Positions 10,517 through 23,849 of a stretch of 64,000 bases of DNA are shown in pieces. The translations under genes and the position numbers were made by a program. Position 1 is the stretch's first letter, and every line of letters starts with the position of its first letter. The stretch spans positions 68,028,274 through 68,092,273 of the forward strand of contig OZ035962.1 in NCBI GenBank assembly GCA_964034945.1, written 5' to 3'. A model generated the notes under the pieces. The model did no database searches. It was not told the DNA's origin and saw nothing but the letters and a program-made list of their open reading frames with translations. The stretch comes from Chrysopilus asiliformis (lineage: Eukaryota > Arthropoda > Insecta > Diptera > Rhagionidae).

Positions 10517-12929
10517 CAGTAATCCCCCGCTTTACGGACGGGATGCGTTCTACGGAAACTGTCCGTATATCGAAAATCCGTAAAACGAAACCTATTTTAG
10601 TATGAGATTGTACTGGGAATAAATAGATGTGTTCCAATTAGAGTTGGGCGTATTCAATTCAAAATTGAATGCATTCAAAATTCCATCCCATTCACTTACT
10701 GAATGGTATTTGAAATTTTTACTCCATTACCATTCAGTAGTGAATGGTAATGGCCAAAAAATTCAACTCTCCATTCACTGAATGGGAATGTAAATTTATT
10801 TCCATTCCCATTCGATTTGAGTTGAGATTTTATGATTTTAAGTGAATGGTAATTCAATTTAGTCAAATGATTTTTTTATATGGAAAAATGCTCGAAATCG
10901 ATCGAAATGAGGGAAAAGTTAATTTGCCTCAAAACGACAGGACCGATTTTTATGATCCATATCACATTGGATAGGGATCAGTGTGGCCTATAGTACTAGA
11001 TATGAGGCATTCTAGAAAAACCAAAATGGCGGGTATTAGACGCCATTTTGTCCAAATTATCCCAATAAAGGCCTATCAAGATAGGTATCAAATGAAAGAG
11101 CTCTGAAAGAAACTTACAAATATCTATATCATGGGTATCAAAAAAACAAAATGGCGGCTGTTAGACGACATTTTGTCCAAATTACCCCAATAAAGACCCA
11201 TCAAGATAGGTATCAAATGAAAGAGCTCTGAAAGAAACTTACAAATATCTATATCATGGGTATCAAAAAAACAAAATGGCGGCTGTTAGACGACATTTTG
11301 TCCAAATTACCGCAATAAAGGCCCATCAAGATGGGTATCAAATGAAAGAGCTCTGGAAGAAACTTACAAATATCTATATCATGGGTATCAAAAAAACAAA
11401 ATGGCGGCTGTTAGACGACATTTTGTCCGAATTGCCCCAATAAAGACCCATCAAGATGGGTATCAAATGAAAGAGTTTGGGAGGAAACTTATAAATCCCT
11501 ATATTTTATTTTATTTTTTGAAGAAACAATTGACTTTTTTTTTGTTTTATTCAATTTTGCTTTCATGAAAAATTAGTGATAATGAACTCTTTCATTTGAT
11601 ACCCATCTTGATGGATCTTTATTACGATGATTGGTCGCCATTTTCTTTTTTTTGATAACCATGTTATAGATATTTATAAGTTTCTTCCAGAGCTCTATCA
11701 TTTGATACCCATCTTGATGGGTCTTTATTGGGGTAATTTGGACAAAATGTCATCTAACAGCCGCCATTTTGTTTTTTTGATACCCATGATATAGATATTT
11801 GTAAGTTTCTTCCAGAGCTCTTTCATTTGATACCTATATTGGTAGGCCTTTATTGGGGTAATTTGGACAAAATGGCGTCTAATAGCCGCCATTTTGGTTT
11901 TTCTAGAATGCCTCATATCTAGTACTATAGGCCACACTGATCCCTATCCAATGTGATATGGATCATAAAAATCGGTCCTGTCGTTTTGAGGCAAATTAAC
12001 TTTTCCCTCATTTCGATCGATTTCGAGCATTTTTCCATATAAAAAAATCATTTGACTAAATTGAATTACAATTCACTTAAAATCGTAAAATCTCAACTCA
12101 AATCGAATGGGAATGGAAATGGATTTACATTCCCATTCAGTGAATGGAGAGTTGAATTTTTTGGCCATTACCATTCACTACTGAATGGTAATGGAGTAAA
12201 AATTTCAAATACCATTCAGTAAGTGAATGGGAATTGAAATTGAATGGGAATTGAAAACGCCCGACTATGGTTCCAATCAATAGAAATGTCCGTAAAAAGA
12301 AACCTATTTTAGTATAAGATCGTATTAAAAATAGATAGATGCGTACCAAAAAAATCCGTAATACGAAACAGATTAGTATAATATATTAAAATAATTATTT
12401 AACCACTAGAATAATGAGAAAACTATATAATTATAGAAAAAAAATATTTATACTACTTGAAATGGAGCATAAATCAATTGAATATGTTAAAACCAACAAA
12501 ATATTATGGGACAAATCATGCCGCGGACAAAAAAACGTAGCTGTTTCTACGTAGGTTTCTGTTAGTTTCGTCAGAATTCAAATTTCATTGTGGGACAGAA
12601 AGCAGATTCTGCTTCTGCCTCTGCCCAATTGAAGTTCTCGCTTAAGAATAGCAAATAGATTTTTTAAAAATACACCGCACTGCAGTTTTTTATTGCCTTT
12701 TTTTAATTCTCTTTTGTGTATACAGAAAATGTGTGAGAAATTTCGGAGAAATTAAGTACCTATGTACATTTACAATAAATACAACATAATTATGGAGGAC
12801 TTTTTCTTGATTTTTTTCTGTGATTCAAAAACAAAAATTTTTTTGTCCGTAATAGCGAATTTTTTTATCCGTATAGCGAATTTGTTTCGAATTTCCGTAA
12901 AACGAGTGTCCGTATAGCGGGGGTATCTT
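10517..12929. mobile_element. Tigger/pogo-like non-autonomous element (outer layer)
   Basis: The left end CAGTAATCCCCCGCTTTACG and the reverse of the right end (CCCCCGCTATACGGAC) share CCCCCGCTNTACGGAC, which resembles Tigger termini. The interior repeats phrases such as TCCGTAAAACGAAACC and TCCGTATAGCGAA on both sides. No coding capacity. A foldback element (10639-12269) sits inside it. Confidence 0.5.
10639..12269. mobile_element. Foldback element with 125-bp tandem units in its arms
   Basis: A 1,631-bp element flanked by a perfect 8-bp duplication, GTTCCAAT (10631-10638 and 12270-12277). The arms are long inverted repeats of about 0.75 kb, starting near AGTYGGGCGTNTTCAATTC and including the same blocks mirrored (for example CATTACCATTCAGTAGTGAA). 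The inner left arm has four tandem units of period 125, with AAAATGGCGG near 11024, 11149, 11274 and 11399. The right arm carries at least three in mirror orientation (about 11632, 11760 and 11884). The 11510-11580 centre is unique and non-coding. The layout is that of FB-type foldback transposons. Confidence 0.8.
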
Positions 12930-13028
12930 TATATCTATGACTGGTTGTATTTGGGGATTCCCCCAATTACAAATTACATACATTGCCAACGGAAGATTGA
13001 CCAAAGTACCTGTTTCGAGTTTAATCTA

Positions 13029-13375
13029 CACGGCAAAAAATCTTGGAGTGAATTCCAATCAAAACTGGATTACGCTGGACCTATACGTAATCCAATGGAA
13101 AATTCTAATCCAATAATATGGGTTGGAAATTTTTATAAATTTATTTTTGGTTTAATTCAGTATTAAAGTCTAAAATTTTGATTAAATTGTAGACAATAAT
13201 GTTAAAAGTACTTAAGTTTGATACATAATAAAAAACTTTTCAAATATGACTGCAAAAAAGGCTAAAATATTTTCAAAAATTCGCATGTATTAAATTCCAA
13301 TCCAAAATACGTATGTATTAAGATTTCGTCAATATAATTTTTGGATTGAAAAATACTCCAGGATTTTTTGCCGTG
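13029..13375. mobile_element. MITE with TA target duplication
   Basis: Left CACGGCAAAAAATCTTGGAG; the right end in reverse is CACGGCAAAAAATCCTGGAG. TA flanks both ends (13027-13028 and 13376-13377). 347 bp, non-coding, likely Tc1/mariner-class mobilised. The 74-codon frame crossing it (12945-13166) is not a gene. Confidence 0.75.
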
Positions 13376-14008
13376 TAGACAAAGATTTAATTTCTTTGAG
13401 TCAAAGGAGAGTTGGTATGAAAAAATCAATTCGACTAATCACACACTAATTTAATATGTACAGACATATATCAACCAATGTAGTAAATAAATTGAAACAG
13501 AAATGTTTAATGACTTTCCTTTAATAAATACTACCTATAAAGAAACTCTCCCGAATTTCATAAATATCTCCAGATTTTTCGATCACATTCTCCCGATTTA
13601 TATTTATTTTTTGGTTTGGGAAGACTGAAAGTCAGGTATAGTGACTTATAAACATTCACACCACAAACTAAGTCTATTTTTTTTTTGCACAATGAAGCGT
13701 TCATACCCTGTTTGGAGTGTGATCACATTTAAAAAAAACTTGATTTTGAGCGCCATTATAATGCCTTGCCCTTCAATTCTAGAGCTCTGGTAGGATGGAC
13801 CCTTTTCTAATGGTATTCGTGAGAAAAAGATTAATAAAATGAGACTAAAAAGTAAAAAATAAAAATCTCGAAAGTTTATTTGAAATCAAAATTTTTTACG
13901 CCACTGTATTCATATTATGTCAATTTTGTTTTTGTGTGCAATAACAGATCAAAAAATTCCGAGTACTGGTAATTTAACACATATAAACTGGACATCACTG
14001 CTCTAGAT

Positions 14009-16740
14009 TATAGGCTCTCTATGCAGACCTGGCAGTGGCCGATTTTTAATGTGTATCAACTGGCGCTAGTGATGCGACGACTTTGATTCTGTTGAACCAG
14101 GATGAACAAAATATGCTGAACATTTTATTTTTTATTTATTTTTTATTTATTTTTTAACTCGATGTTTCGGTCACGGTGGTAACCATATTCAGGAGTTTTT
14201 ACAATAGAATATGAAATTTCAGTAATTTTAGCAATTTTAAAAGAATTGACGATCGTGTTTCTGGTTAGAAGTTTCGTTTGTACGAATTGTCTATGTTCTT
14301 ATTTGTATGGTGGAAAACAATGATTTTGATAGATTTGAACAATATTTTTACGTCAACATTGCAAGAAATAAATAAATAAGAATAAGTTAACATGACGTCA
14401 CTGATGGTTATATTTTTATACCAATGACATATTTCTGTTTAGCTCCTGGAATTTCATCTACTTACAGTATTGTAAATGAGGCTTAAAGTATCGTATATCG
14501 ACTTTGAATTCTCCCTCAAATTTGATGGCATAATTTTCTAATATCCTGATTTTATGATGTTCAACATGATAAACAAAAAGATAAATACGTTGAAATAGAT
14601 ATACAGAGTTTTATTGCAATAAAAAGAAGTGTGAGTAGAAACCCTTTGTTCAGTTACAGCCAAAGACTGGTGAGCATAAGCAAAACGATGGAAATTTTCA
14701 AAACAATTTTGGCGAATCCTTTTACAAAAAGTTTTTAAAATTGTATTACAGAACCATTTTATTTTCTGACTGCTTACATTAAATTAACTTGATATGTTGC
14801 CAACAAAATTAAAATTCCACACATTATTATCTAATTAAATACCGCATACCACATGATTCAAAATTCATTCAATGCTATGTCTTTACATTGCTACTAAAAT
14901 GCAGATATATCTAAGTAATGTGCCTGAACCGGAAATCTGTGAAAAGTTTGATTTAGAAACATTTAAAATTTTCTGCCTGGCAATAAAATCAAATTTCTGC
15001 TGTGTTACATTAATTGAAAAAATGTTTCATCGCAGGTAGGGCACATATTTATTTTACCTTGAATAGTGGCAAAGGTAAAAGTCGTAACGCATACTGAATT
15101 TACATTACATAAATATCCAGTGGTAGCACTAACAAATTTATATTCTCAACTTGAAGTGCTTTTGAGGAAATTTTCATAAACATGGAAACAGATTGGTCGT
15201 ACTCTTTTACGTTATACAGGAGACTTAATACAGTCGTCGTGTTCTTGGTTCACTTTCCGGGCAAGTTTTTTTTAAGTTATTCTTTAGAACGAGATTGATT
15301 ACACAAGAGGTAAAAGTTTGACAGTTTTCGGAACACCTTCAAAGAACTCTTGAAAGTTATTTTTCAACTTAATCAGGAAATTCGGGAAGTATGCTGTACG
15401 TATGATGCGAAGCAATGCCAACTAAGATAGCTTTTAGTCCATAAGAAAGTGAAAAACTCGCTTAAACACTCGCACACACCCATACGACACACACACACAC
15501 ACATGTATTGAACTGAAACGATCATAAAGCAATGGCACGCAAAAAGCAATTTAATTTTCATGATAGGTTGATTCTAAAATACCAAAAATTAAGAACATTG
15601 TGTGAAAAAAGAATGTCGAAACAGTTCGATTCAACGCATAATAAATTTGTTTACCAAACAGAATTTAAATAATGTTGAAGATAAATGATCATTTCAAGTT
15701 TCTTCATCGCAGACAGTTTCTGTAATCAGCATTGAACATGACAAAAGCATATTTAATGCTATATATATAAAACTTAAAAATGTCAGAGATGATTCATCAT
15801 TGTGTTTTATGCATATTTAATGAAACCATAGAAAGGTAAAGTTTTCAGATACACATTTGCTGGATCGCATAGACTTTATCGTGTAAATTTATACCATTCA
15901 CGTCACAGACAGCCGTCCAAAATGAAAATTCCCAATGTTTAGAACTGCCATCCTAAAATGACCAATTCATATCGCATTTTCTACCTTTTCGTAAATCACT
16001 ATACGGTTTCGTTTCATATTAGAAATGACAGATTTACACAGAGAGAAATAAATCTTAGGATTTCTTCAGAAAGCAAAAGTTCTTCAATTGCAATACAAAA
16101 TCTTAGGATAAAATCTATGCTTAAAAATTACGATTTTTTTAAACCCTGCAGAGAATACCAAAAAAATATTAAAAAAAACTGAACTTTATATTTTTAAATA
16201 ATTCGGGATTTTTCAAAACATGCACTTGGCCGGTATTTAATTTGTTGGTTTTGTCGGTTATTTGGTCACACAACATAACAAACTTTTATATCGCTCACTA
16301 AATGCAATAATGGCACAATTCCAAAAAATGCAAATTTGAACTGTGAACGGAGTTACATATGATTAAAATTCAACGCTCCACATTTCTGTAAAATCGGAAC
16401 ATCGATATCTATTCTCAATTCCGAAAGATGGCGATAATGCTATTAAACTTTTGTCATTTTTCTGCCAATTTGAAAAAAAAGTATGATTTTTAATCGCTTA
16501 TATCTTGAAACTGAAAAAAAATAAGTGGTGACATTATTGCATTCAGTAAGCGATATGCGGCTGAGCTGTGCCTGAAGTCGGTTGTTGGTGTCTAAACTAA
16601 AAACATAAGAAATGCTACAACTGCGGCCAATCGTTAAACACAATTTTTATTTATAAAAAAAAATCTATCCGTATGGGGGTGGAGAAGAAGTTGTCCAACT
16701 GAATTTTGAAGTATGGAAGAGCTATGTAAAATCCAGGAAT
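14009..16740. other. Unrecognised AT-rich DNA
   Basis: A (TTTATTTTT)n stretch near 14130-14155, a (CA)n run at about 15489-15503, and a HINE-2-like scrap at ~16660-16735. No gene supported. Confidence 0.5.
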
Positions 16741-16749
16741 GCTAACCAA

Positions 16750-16802
16750 AAGATTTCTGAGTGAGGTTCGGTTTCGGTTCGGTTTCGGTTCGGTTTCGGT
16801 TC
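16750..16802 (+). repeat. GGTTTCGGTTC minisatellite
   Basis: Four to five consecutive copies of an 11-bp unit (GGTTTCGGTTC). The open frame running through it (16761-16991) is repeat-driven, not a gene. Confidence 0.85.
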
Positions 16803-17432
16803 AGCGGCGAATTGGATTTCTGGCTTTCGGTTTTGGTTTATAAAATTTTAAAATTTGCCGGTTTACAAGCCCTAGTTTTGGTTTCTCAAAGTTTTAATGG
16901 TTCAGTGGTTTATGGTCTCTGTTTAGTGGTTTCTGCTTTTTCTGATCATACTAGCGTTTCTGAGATAAAGGGTACGGAAATGGTCTTTTGAGTAGGGTAG
17001 GACCGGGCTTGTTGAATTACTTTTTAGAATTTAGGTTGTAGCGCGCACATAAAGTCACATATCGCTCCAATGGTTAAGCCATTCGATAGAGGGATTCCTT
17101 GACTACATTTCATAGAAGAACTTTTTTTTTAAATGTTTTATTAACTGGCCTTCAGGTCAATTTAAAGGGTGATTCAACATGCCCGCTCCTACCCTACTAG
17201 GTTAACAGAAAAAAGTCCTAGACTCTAAATCTATATAGATAATAATAAGAATTTTTCTATACCCAAAAATTGAATTATGAACCAAACCGAATCAATAAAA
17301 AAAATCTGGTATTGGCTTCGGTTCGGCTATCATTTTTTAAAATTGTTTGTATTTGGGTCCAAAAAAAAAACCGGTTGCAAAATCGTTAGAAACTTCTGCC
17401 CCGCTTTTTATTATAAAGTTTTTAAATATGAT

Positions 17433-17708
17433 GGTAACCCTCGTATAGCACGGTCTTCTACAATACGGTTTCGCTCTTACACGATCAGCAGTTTGCGGAA
17501 ATCCTCCTACAATAATGAGTTTCCCCACGTTAACTTTCAATCTGAGAACTAGCGACTAGATTTATTTTAAAATAATCATCAAGTGCGAGAAGAACCACCC
17601 AAAACAATAGCAAAAATGCGTATCTGCTGCTAACACGGTTTCTTACAACACAGTTTCTTACAACACAACATTTTCCGTGCCTATCTATCGTGTTATAGGA
17701 GGCTTACC
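17433..17708. mobile_element. Tigger-like MITE
   Basis: Left GGTAACCCTCGTATAGCACG; the right end in reverse is GGTAAGCCTCCTATAACACG. About 276 bp with internal echoes (ACACGGTTTCTTACAACACA). It resembles the 'CCCTCGTATAACACGG' ends of pogo/Tigger MITEs. Confidence 0.55.
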
Positions 17709-17709
17709 T

Positions 17710-19050
17710 GCACATTTCTCTGTAACTTCTGTCGTGTTCTAAAAAAAATACTACTAAAAAAGATAGAAAATTTTAAAACTTCCTCGGCCATCACCGAACA
17801 TCTGTCACAGATTCGAACAAAAAAAATATGGCCACCTGAAGCCTAACTCAAAAATTAGCATCGCCTATTTTAAAATTAGTCATTGGTAAAAAAAAATTTT
17901 TTCTGCGGCGCATAATAATCTTGCTATTTTGGAAGTCTGGTCTTTTAAATAAAAAAAAAAAGTTGTGAAGCCATGTGTTGGGATATAATCCGACAAAGGT
18001 TGCATTACTTAGAGCCTCAAATTTTTATGGGGGTCTGAAATTCTTCCTGCGCTTATGGTCTCAGATTCTCTAAATCCGCGACACGTTCACAAACAGACGG
18101 GCAAGCGGTAATTAAAATCTTCTATCATTCCAAACACCCTGATGTATTTTTTTTGTCCGACTATTGCATTGATGTTAGCTATCTACAGCTATCTACAACT
18201 ACCGGCCTAAGTTAATAACAACAACCGCATTTACAACAAAACCTGCTAAGTTCAAGGATTTTTTCACGTGTAATAAATGCAGCTTAAACTCTATACAGAT
18301 GTTGGGAGATTTTTACATACTCAGATGTATTCCAAAGTAGACTATCCCACGTAGTCACCAAATGATTTTCATATACAGACGAAACAAAATTTTGACTTTA
18401 TTATGAAGTTAAAAATATATCCTGACGAAAAAATGGCTTTCTAAGGAAATATTTTTCTTTATTTTTCTTGATTAAAAAAACATCCAATATTAAATGGAAT
18501 TTTTTTGATTTAGTTCTAAAATTGTTAGATTAAACCACTAAAAAAAATTACTGGGACGAAATTTTCGCCCACATAAAAAATTTTTACTGGGACAAAATCA
18601 GTAATTTCCAACCAGTCATCTTGATTTTCAGTAGAAAGTTACGGTTTTTCAGTAAAACTTACAGTGATTTCAGTTGATTTTACTGTGACTCAGTAAATTT
18701 TACTAGAAAAACAGTTAAATAAGGATTTTTAAAGTTTTTCCTAGTATCCTACTGAAATCCCAGTTAAAATTTACTGTGAAAAGAGCGTCTGGTATAGAGG
18801 GTATACTGCGCCCACTCGGTAATGTCAACCGAATTAACCCGAAGCTGTATTAAATCTGTTCACACCATCGAATATGTGGCAAATGGAGACTTTTCTATCA
18901 TTTATCTCAGAAATTTATGAAATGTGATACAAAAATAAAAAATTATCGTCAAAAAATATTGTCATTAATTTAATATGCGTTTGCTAAAAAATCCAGTCAA
19001 TTCTGTTACCCATTTTTGTATTCAAATGTTAGCTTTTTTCTTATGGATCT
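17710..19050. other. Unrecognised DNA with a CAGTAAA-rich block
   Basis: At 18540-18790 there are many CAGTAAAATT / TTTTACTG motifs on both strands, perhaps an old MITE. Nothing else recognised. Confidence 0.4.
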
Positions 19051-19053
19051 AAG

Positions 19054-19299
19054 GCCCAATTTAGACTAACGATTGCGATTACGATTACGATTACGATTGC
19101 GATTGCGATTGCGATTGCGATTACGATTGCGATTACGATTGCGATTACGATTGCGATTACGATTGCGATTACGATTGCGATTACGATTGAGTTTTCTCGA
19201 CCAATGAGATCAAAGCTTCCATTTTCCTATCGTTAAAAGCTTTAATCTGATTGATCGGGAATCTTCAATCGTAATAGGAATTGTTAGTCTGAATTGGGC
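19054..19299. mobile_element. MITE containing a GCGATT/ACGATT hexamer array
   Basis: Left GCCCAATTTAGACTAACGAT; the right end in reverse is GCCCAATTCAGACTAACAAT. Positions 19069-19189 are about 20 tandem GCGATT or ACGATT hexamers. The GCGATTGCGATTG theme also occurs near the ends of the element at 40589-41406, suggesting a shared terminal motif. Confidence 0.7.
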
Positions 19300-22121
19300 T
19301 CAGGACACTTTCGTACGTACTATTCTTAAAAAATTAAGTTACGGTTAGCCTACTTAAAGCGTAGAAATTCTGGGACTTGAATAATTTAACTTGTACATAA
19401 GTTGCTAAGTTTCGTTGGTGCAAACGGCACTAAGTGCCTCTCTGAAACTCATTTCAGTCGACTGGATCGTTCACGGTACCGGGTGTTTACACTATCGAGT
19501 TTTCACCAAATTACCATTTATAAGAAATTATCTTCAATTTTGGGAATAAACAATTGAACCACAATGACGGTGTTGACGATTTCTATTCTGTTTACATCCT
19601 AATATCGTATTTTGCATTTCAAGACATTGGGAAAAGAAGTTTGAATTTTTCATGAATACAATACCTTATCATACTTTGTATGAAATAGTAAAATGATCCG
19701 AAAAAAGTAGAAAAAAAACTTTGTCCAGAGAACACCGGATTATTTGTACATCATCTAAGTTAAATGGAGAGACTAAAAATTTTGTATTGTAAGAATGTGA
19801 TATAATTCGTTTTGAATTTGCCATATGTGAGGTATGTAGGAAAATTTATACTACATGTTGGTATAACCATATATGTAGGTATCTAAATGAATACATATTT
19901 TTGTGTACGCGTAGTACATATTTGTATAAAGAGAACGCATATGACCGGAATCAACGATGAAGAGTTAACACATATGAATGGAAGCCGCCAGCGCTAACTT
20001 AGACAAGATGCCGTGTATTTGCAAGAAGCACACGGTATACGTGTAACACGTGATTCGAATATGAATAGCAGCCGAGCTTGGAGTTCGTGATTGGCATATC
20101 AGGAACATAAGCAGAAGCAAAACCAAAAGCAGAAGAACCTAGTGAAAAGTCCAGAACTCATCCCGAACCAATCATCCCAAAAAAAAAGCCTCATGTCTGT
20201 CCGTAAGTTCGCCTGAGTTGTTCGGAGAGCTGATATATCCACCAGAGTCCCTAAAACAGCCTCGCTAAAGGGAAAAAGCGCTATATTTGGAATACCACCA
20301 CCAGACTACGGAAGATGAGACCTGGATCAAAATTATGGGACAGTATACACTTCTAAGGGCACATATCAGATTAGATAGGAATGAGACACACCGTTTTAAA
20401 TTTATGAGCACGCCTGTTGGTTCTTCGTGATATACGAGTGTACGTGTATGAGTAAGAAGGACTACCTTGATATATCTAAACTATGTATATGTATGTATAG
20501 TATAGTATGAGTATCTGGTTGGGGTATCTGTCGGTACGGTAAGCTTTATAGATGTCTAGCAATTTTTGCCCTTATATCAAGGAAAAGTCAATTCTTGCGA
20601 CTTTTATGTCTTTAAAGTAATTTCACGCTAAAAACGATGATTTATTCTGAATACATCAGGCTTTTCATTTCTGCAGTTTTCTGCGTTTTTTTTTTGCTCC
20701 TTTGCCTCTTTTCATCGACAATTTTTCGCAAGCATTTTTCCTGTTGTTTTTACGTTTCTTTTTTTGTTATTTAACTTTTTTTGCACGCTCACTCAACCTA
20801 AAAAGAAAATTATTTCCTGCTATTTTTATCATTTCTTATCAGCAACACGCCCCAGGGAGGATGAGTGGAAAGCAAAGAAAACCCAAGAAAAAGGAAAGCA
20901 CAAGAAAATTGTAATAAAATAAAAAACTCTCCAGAATCGATAAGCTGTGGAAGTGGAAAGACAAATGCGAACAAGAGTGAAAAATCACTTTTTAATATTT
21001 TCACATTCCCCATCCTTCTTTAGTATCTACATACTCTAGTTGGCCTACCATCTGGATTCAGGACATAATCGGGGGTTCGGGTCCGGGTCCGGGTATGGTT
21101 CTTTGTATCCAATATAGGAGGGCTAGTTTAATCGTTCCCGGGACCTAGCCCAGGCGGTTGTTCAATCGGCCTGTCTCTCTTTTCATATTGATTTCGCTTC
21201 GCTTCATTTTATACTCTCGGGCTTTGCCCTCCTGATAGATTCGAGAAAAGGCGAAGCTAACCTATATATAACCATTATTTTTTCTTATTCTTTTGCGAAT
21301 ATGATTTTGAAATGTTGGCGAAACGGACCGGCCGGTCCCGATACTATGGGTCTATTTATAAAGTCCATTTTTGATAATATTCGATGATAATACTTAATGA
21401 ATTTAGTAATATACATAAAAAATAACCAAATGAAAGCAAAAATAAACTTTTAACGGGATAAATATCCAAAATAGGGATATCCCAGAATCACTTGGGTTAT
21501 TATTTTGCCTAAGATAAATGGTTAACCACTAGTTGAGTATCATGACCTAAATGATAAATGATGAAAAGTGCGGCTGAATAAAATAGACCAAATTTCCAAA
21601 AAGGCCATCATACTGATATGCGAAATAAATGGAATACAACCGCAAAAAATGTGATTTTTATTTGGGTCTTTCACGTATCTTTTAACATGGGTTACATGTG
21701 AATAGATTCCAATACCCAAGAAAATGATGAGTATTTTATGGTTTCTATAAAGCTATACGTTAAAATTATTGAAGCATTTTATGTATACTTATAATAGAGC
21801 ACATTAATCATCAGGTTTTATTTTAAGGAGATGTTGACAAGGTTTTGATCATTAATGTGCATTAACTCCAAAAGCAAAAAAACAAATGTCAAAAAATTTC
21901 TACATATGGAAATTTATGACCTGCTAAAATAAAGGCCTCCCAAAAAATTAAATTAGGAAAAATTTATTTAAACCCCATCTTTATAAATAAAATCATTCGT
22001 CCTGGCTCACTGACTGACTAACTCATCAACGTCCAACCCAAACGCCTGGAGCTAGAAATTTTCACAGTATGTTCCAACAATGACGTAAAATGTACAACAA
22101 TCACGTAAATTGTCACTAATA
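19300..22121. other. Unrecognised DNA
   Basis: No gene supported. There is a (GGGTCC)n scrap at 21075-21095 and a small GGGC-TTT-GCCC hairpin at about 21219-21230, similar in style to the GC-hairpin island at 51207-51433. Confidence 0.5.
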
Positions 22122-22729
22122 CTATGTTCACACTGACGCAAAATTACGTAATTTTGAAGATTTTCGTAATTTTGAACGAAATCTTCCTCGAAACCACGAG
22201 ATTTCCAGTACATTAACCTGTTTTCAAAATCACTAAAAGTATGCAATTTCCACAAAATTAGGAACGAAATCAAGCAAAAACAATGAATACAACCCTGCAT
22301 CACTCATTCAGCTCTCTTGAGTACATCAGTTTTGACATTTGTGCTGGATTGGAAAGACGGAGATATAAGAAAAAGAAGCCGTGTTCCGCACGCGAAGAGG
22401 ATATTTTAGTAAACACGTGATCTGAAAAAATAAATAAATGGACATGTTTATGATGCAGTTAAATATGAAATGGAAAATAATTGTTTATTTTCATTACAGA
22501 TCATTTCCATTTTCTTCTAAAGTGTCTAATTCTGTTTGCACATATTTGATCGATATTTTGAATTATATTCATCATATTACTAAAATTCATAGCAATCCTA
22601 CACTAAAATTCATAGCAATCCTGTAGTTGAAATGTCAAGCAAAATTACCTTAACCACTGTGTGAACACTTTGGTTTAAGATTTAAATCATTTCGCAAAAT
22701 TACGTGATTTTGCGTCGGTGTGAACTTAG
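22122..22729. mobile_element. MITE with TA target duplication
   Basis: Left CTATGTTCACACTGACGCAA; the right end in reverse is CTAAGTTCACACCGACGCAA. TA at both borders. 608 bp. It contains a 22-bp direct repeat (ACTAAAATTCATAGCAATCC, twice, near 22580 and 22602). Non-coding. Confidence 0.7.
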
Positions 22730-23529
22730 TATAACGCTGGGTTTTTCGAAATTCCACCCCCACCGGCAATTAGATTTTTGCCATGAATCCTTTCTGTGAA
22801 GCGTTTTCGTTAAGAGATATGCCACTAGGGCATTTTCAGAGTCGCTGACTACGAATCTGGTGTTTCAATTTCAAAATTCGGAGCCGAAGGTCCTGTAAGG
22901 ATAACGCAAATATCCTTTTTCCCATTTTTCTCTCGGAAAAACTGGCTGTAGGGGATTTTCAAGGTCGCAGATCACAAATCTTATGTCGTGGTTTCAAAAT
23001 TCGAAATGAAAGTCCTGAAGGCAAACCGATTTTTTCTCCAAAAAGTTTTTAAGTCATTTCTCGGTTTTTTGGTGCGAAACAAGTCATGCGAAAGATTTTA
23101 ACGCGGAAACGACGGGTATACAAACTAGTTATTTATAACTAGTGACCAGATTTATATTTAACTAGCAGACCCTACGTTGCCAGCTTAAAGTTTTTTGTTA
23201 GAATTCTAGAATGCCAAAAAGCCATAAATAACTTAAAAACTTTTAGGAAAAAACGTTATCCTTACAGGACCTTCCATTTAGAATTTTAAAAACTAACACC
23301 GCCTTCGCGATCAGCGACCCCAGAACCCCCATAATGCCAATTTTTCCGGGGAAAAACGGGAAAAAGGATATTTTCGTTATCCTTACAGGACGATCCGTTT
23401 TGAATTTTAAAATTCCATCAACAGAGCCGTGATCAGCGACCCCAAAAACCCTATAAGGTTCATTTTTCCGGGGGAAAATGGGAAAAAGGATATTTTCGTT
23501 ATGCTTACAGGACCTTCCGTTTAGAATTT

Positions 23530-23810
23530 TAAAAAAAAAATAAAAAAAAAATTTTAAAAAAAAGCTTTTATTAAAAAGAATGCACTAAAAAGAAAAAAAA
23601 TAATTTTCTGGACGCTGTGTATCACAAATATAAAAGCTTTTTAAAAGCGAGAAAAATTTTTATTTTATTGTTTTATGCTTTATCTCGCTTTTTAAAAGCT
23701 TTTATATTTGTGATACACAGCGTCCAGAAAATTATTTTTTTCTTTTTAGTGCATTCTTTTTAATAAAAGCTTTTTTTTAAAATTTTTTTTTTATTTTTTT
23801 TTTATTTTGT
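23530..23810. repeat. Large AT-rich palindrome
   Basis: Arms of about 120 bp (through TTTTCTGGACGCTGTGTATC on the left, mirrored near 23720 on the right) around a ~40-base loop near 23653-23690. Near-perfect pairing. A partial relative lies at 50885-51165. Confidence 0.85.
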
Positions 23811-23849
23811 TCTTTTTAGTCTTCGAATATATATCCTTACATTTGAGAT

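Larger units (their letters stand above)
9578..14000. mobile_element. hAT-like non-autonomous element split by later insertions
   Basis: Left end CAGTGTTGTACACC at 9578 and right end GGACATCACTG ending at 14000, flanked by ATCTAGAT (9570-9577) and CTCTAGAT (14001-14008), a near-identical 8-bp duplication. The left part (9578-~9860) and right part (~13690-14000) match, block by block, a continuous ~0.7 kb copy at 36487-37182. About 3.7 kb between them is therefore secondary insertion or unrelated gain. CAGTG ends and the 8-bp duplication suggest hAT; no transposase seen. Confidence 0.6.

Noticed and set aside
16761..16991. 76-codon open frame MRFGFGSVSVRFRF...
   Set aside because: Its first part is the translation of the GGTTTCGGTTC minisatellite.
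19069..19189. CRISPR-like regular repeats
   Set aside because: Contiguous hexamers without spacers, inside a MITE; the 122-bp arrays likewise have no unique spacers.
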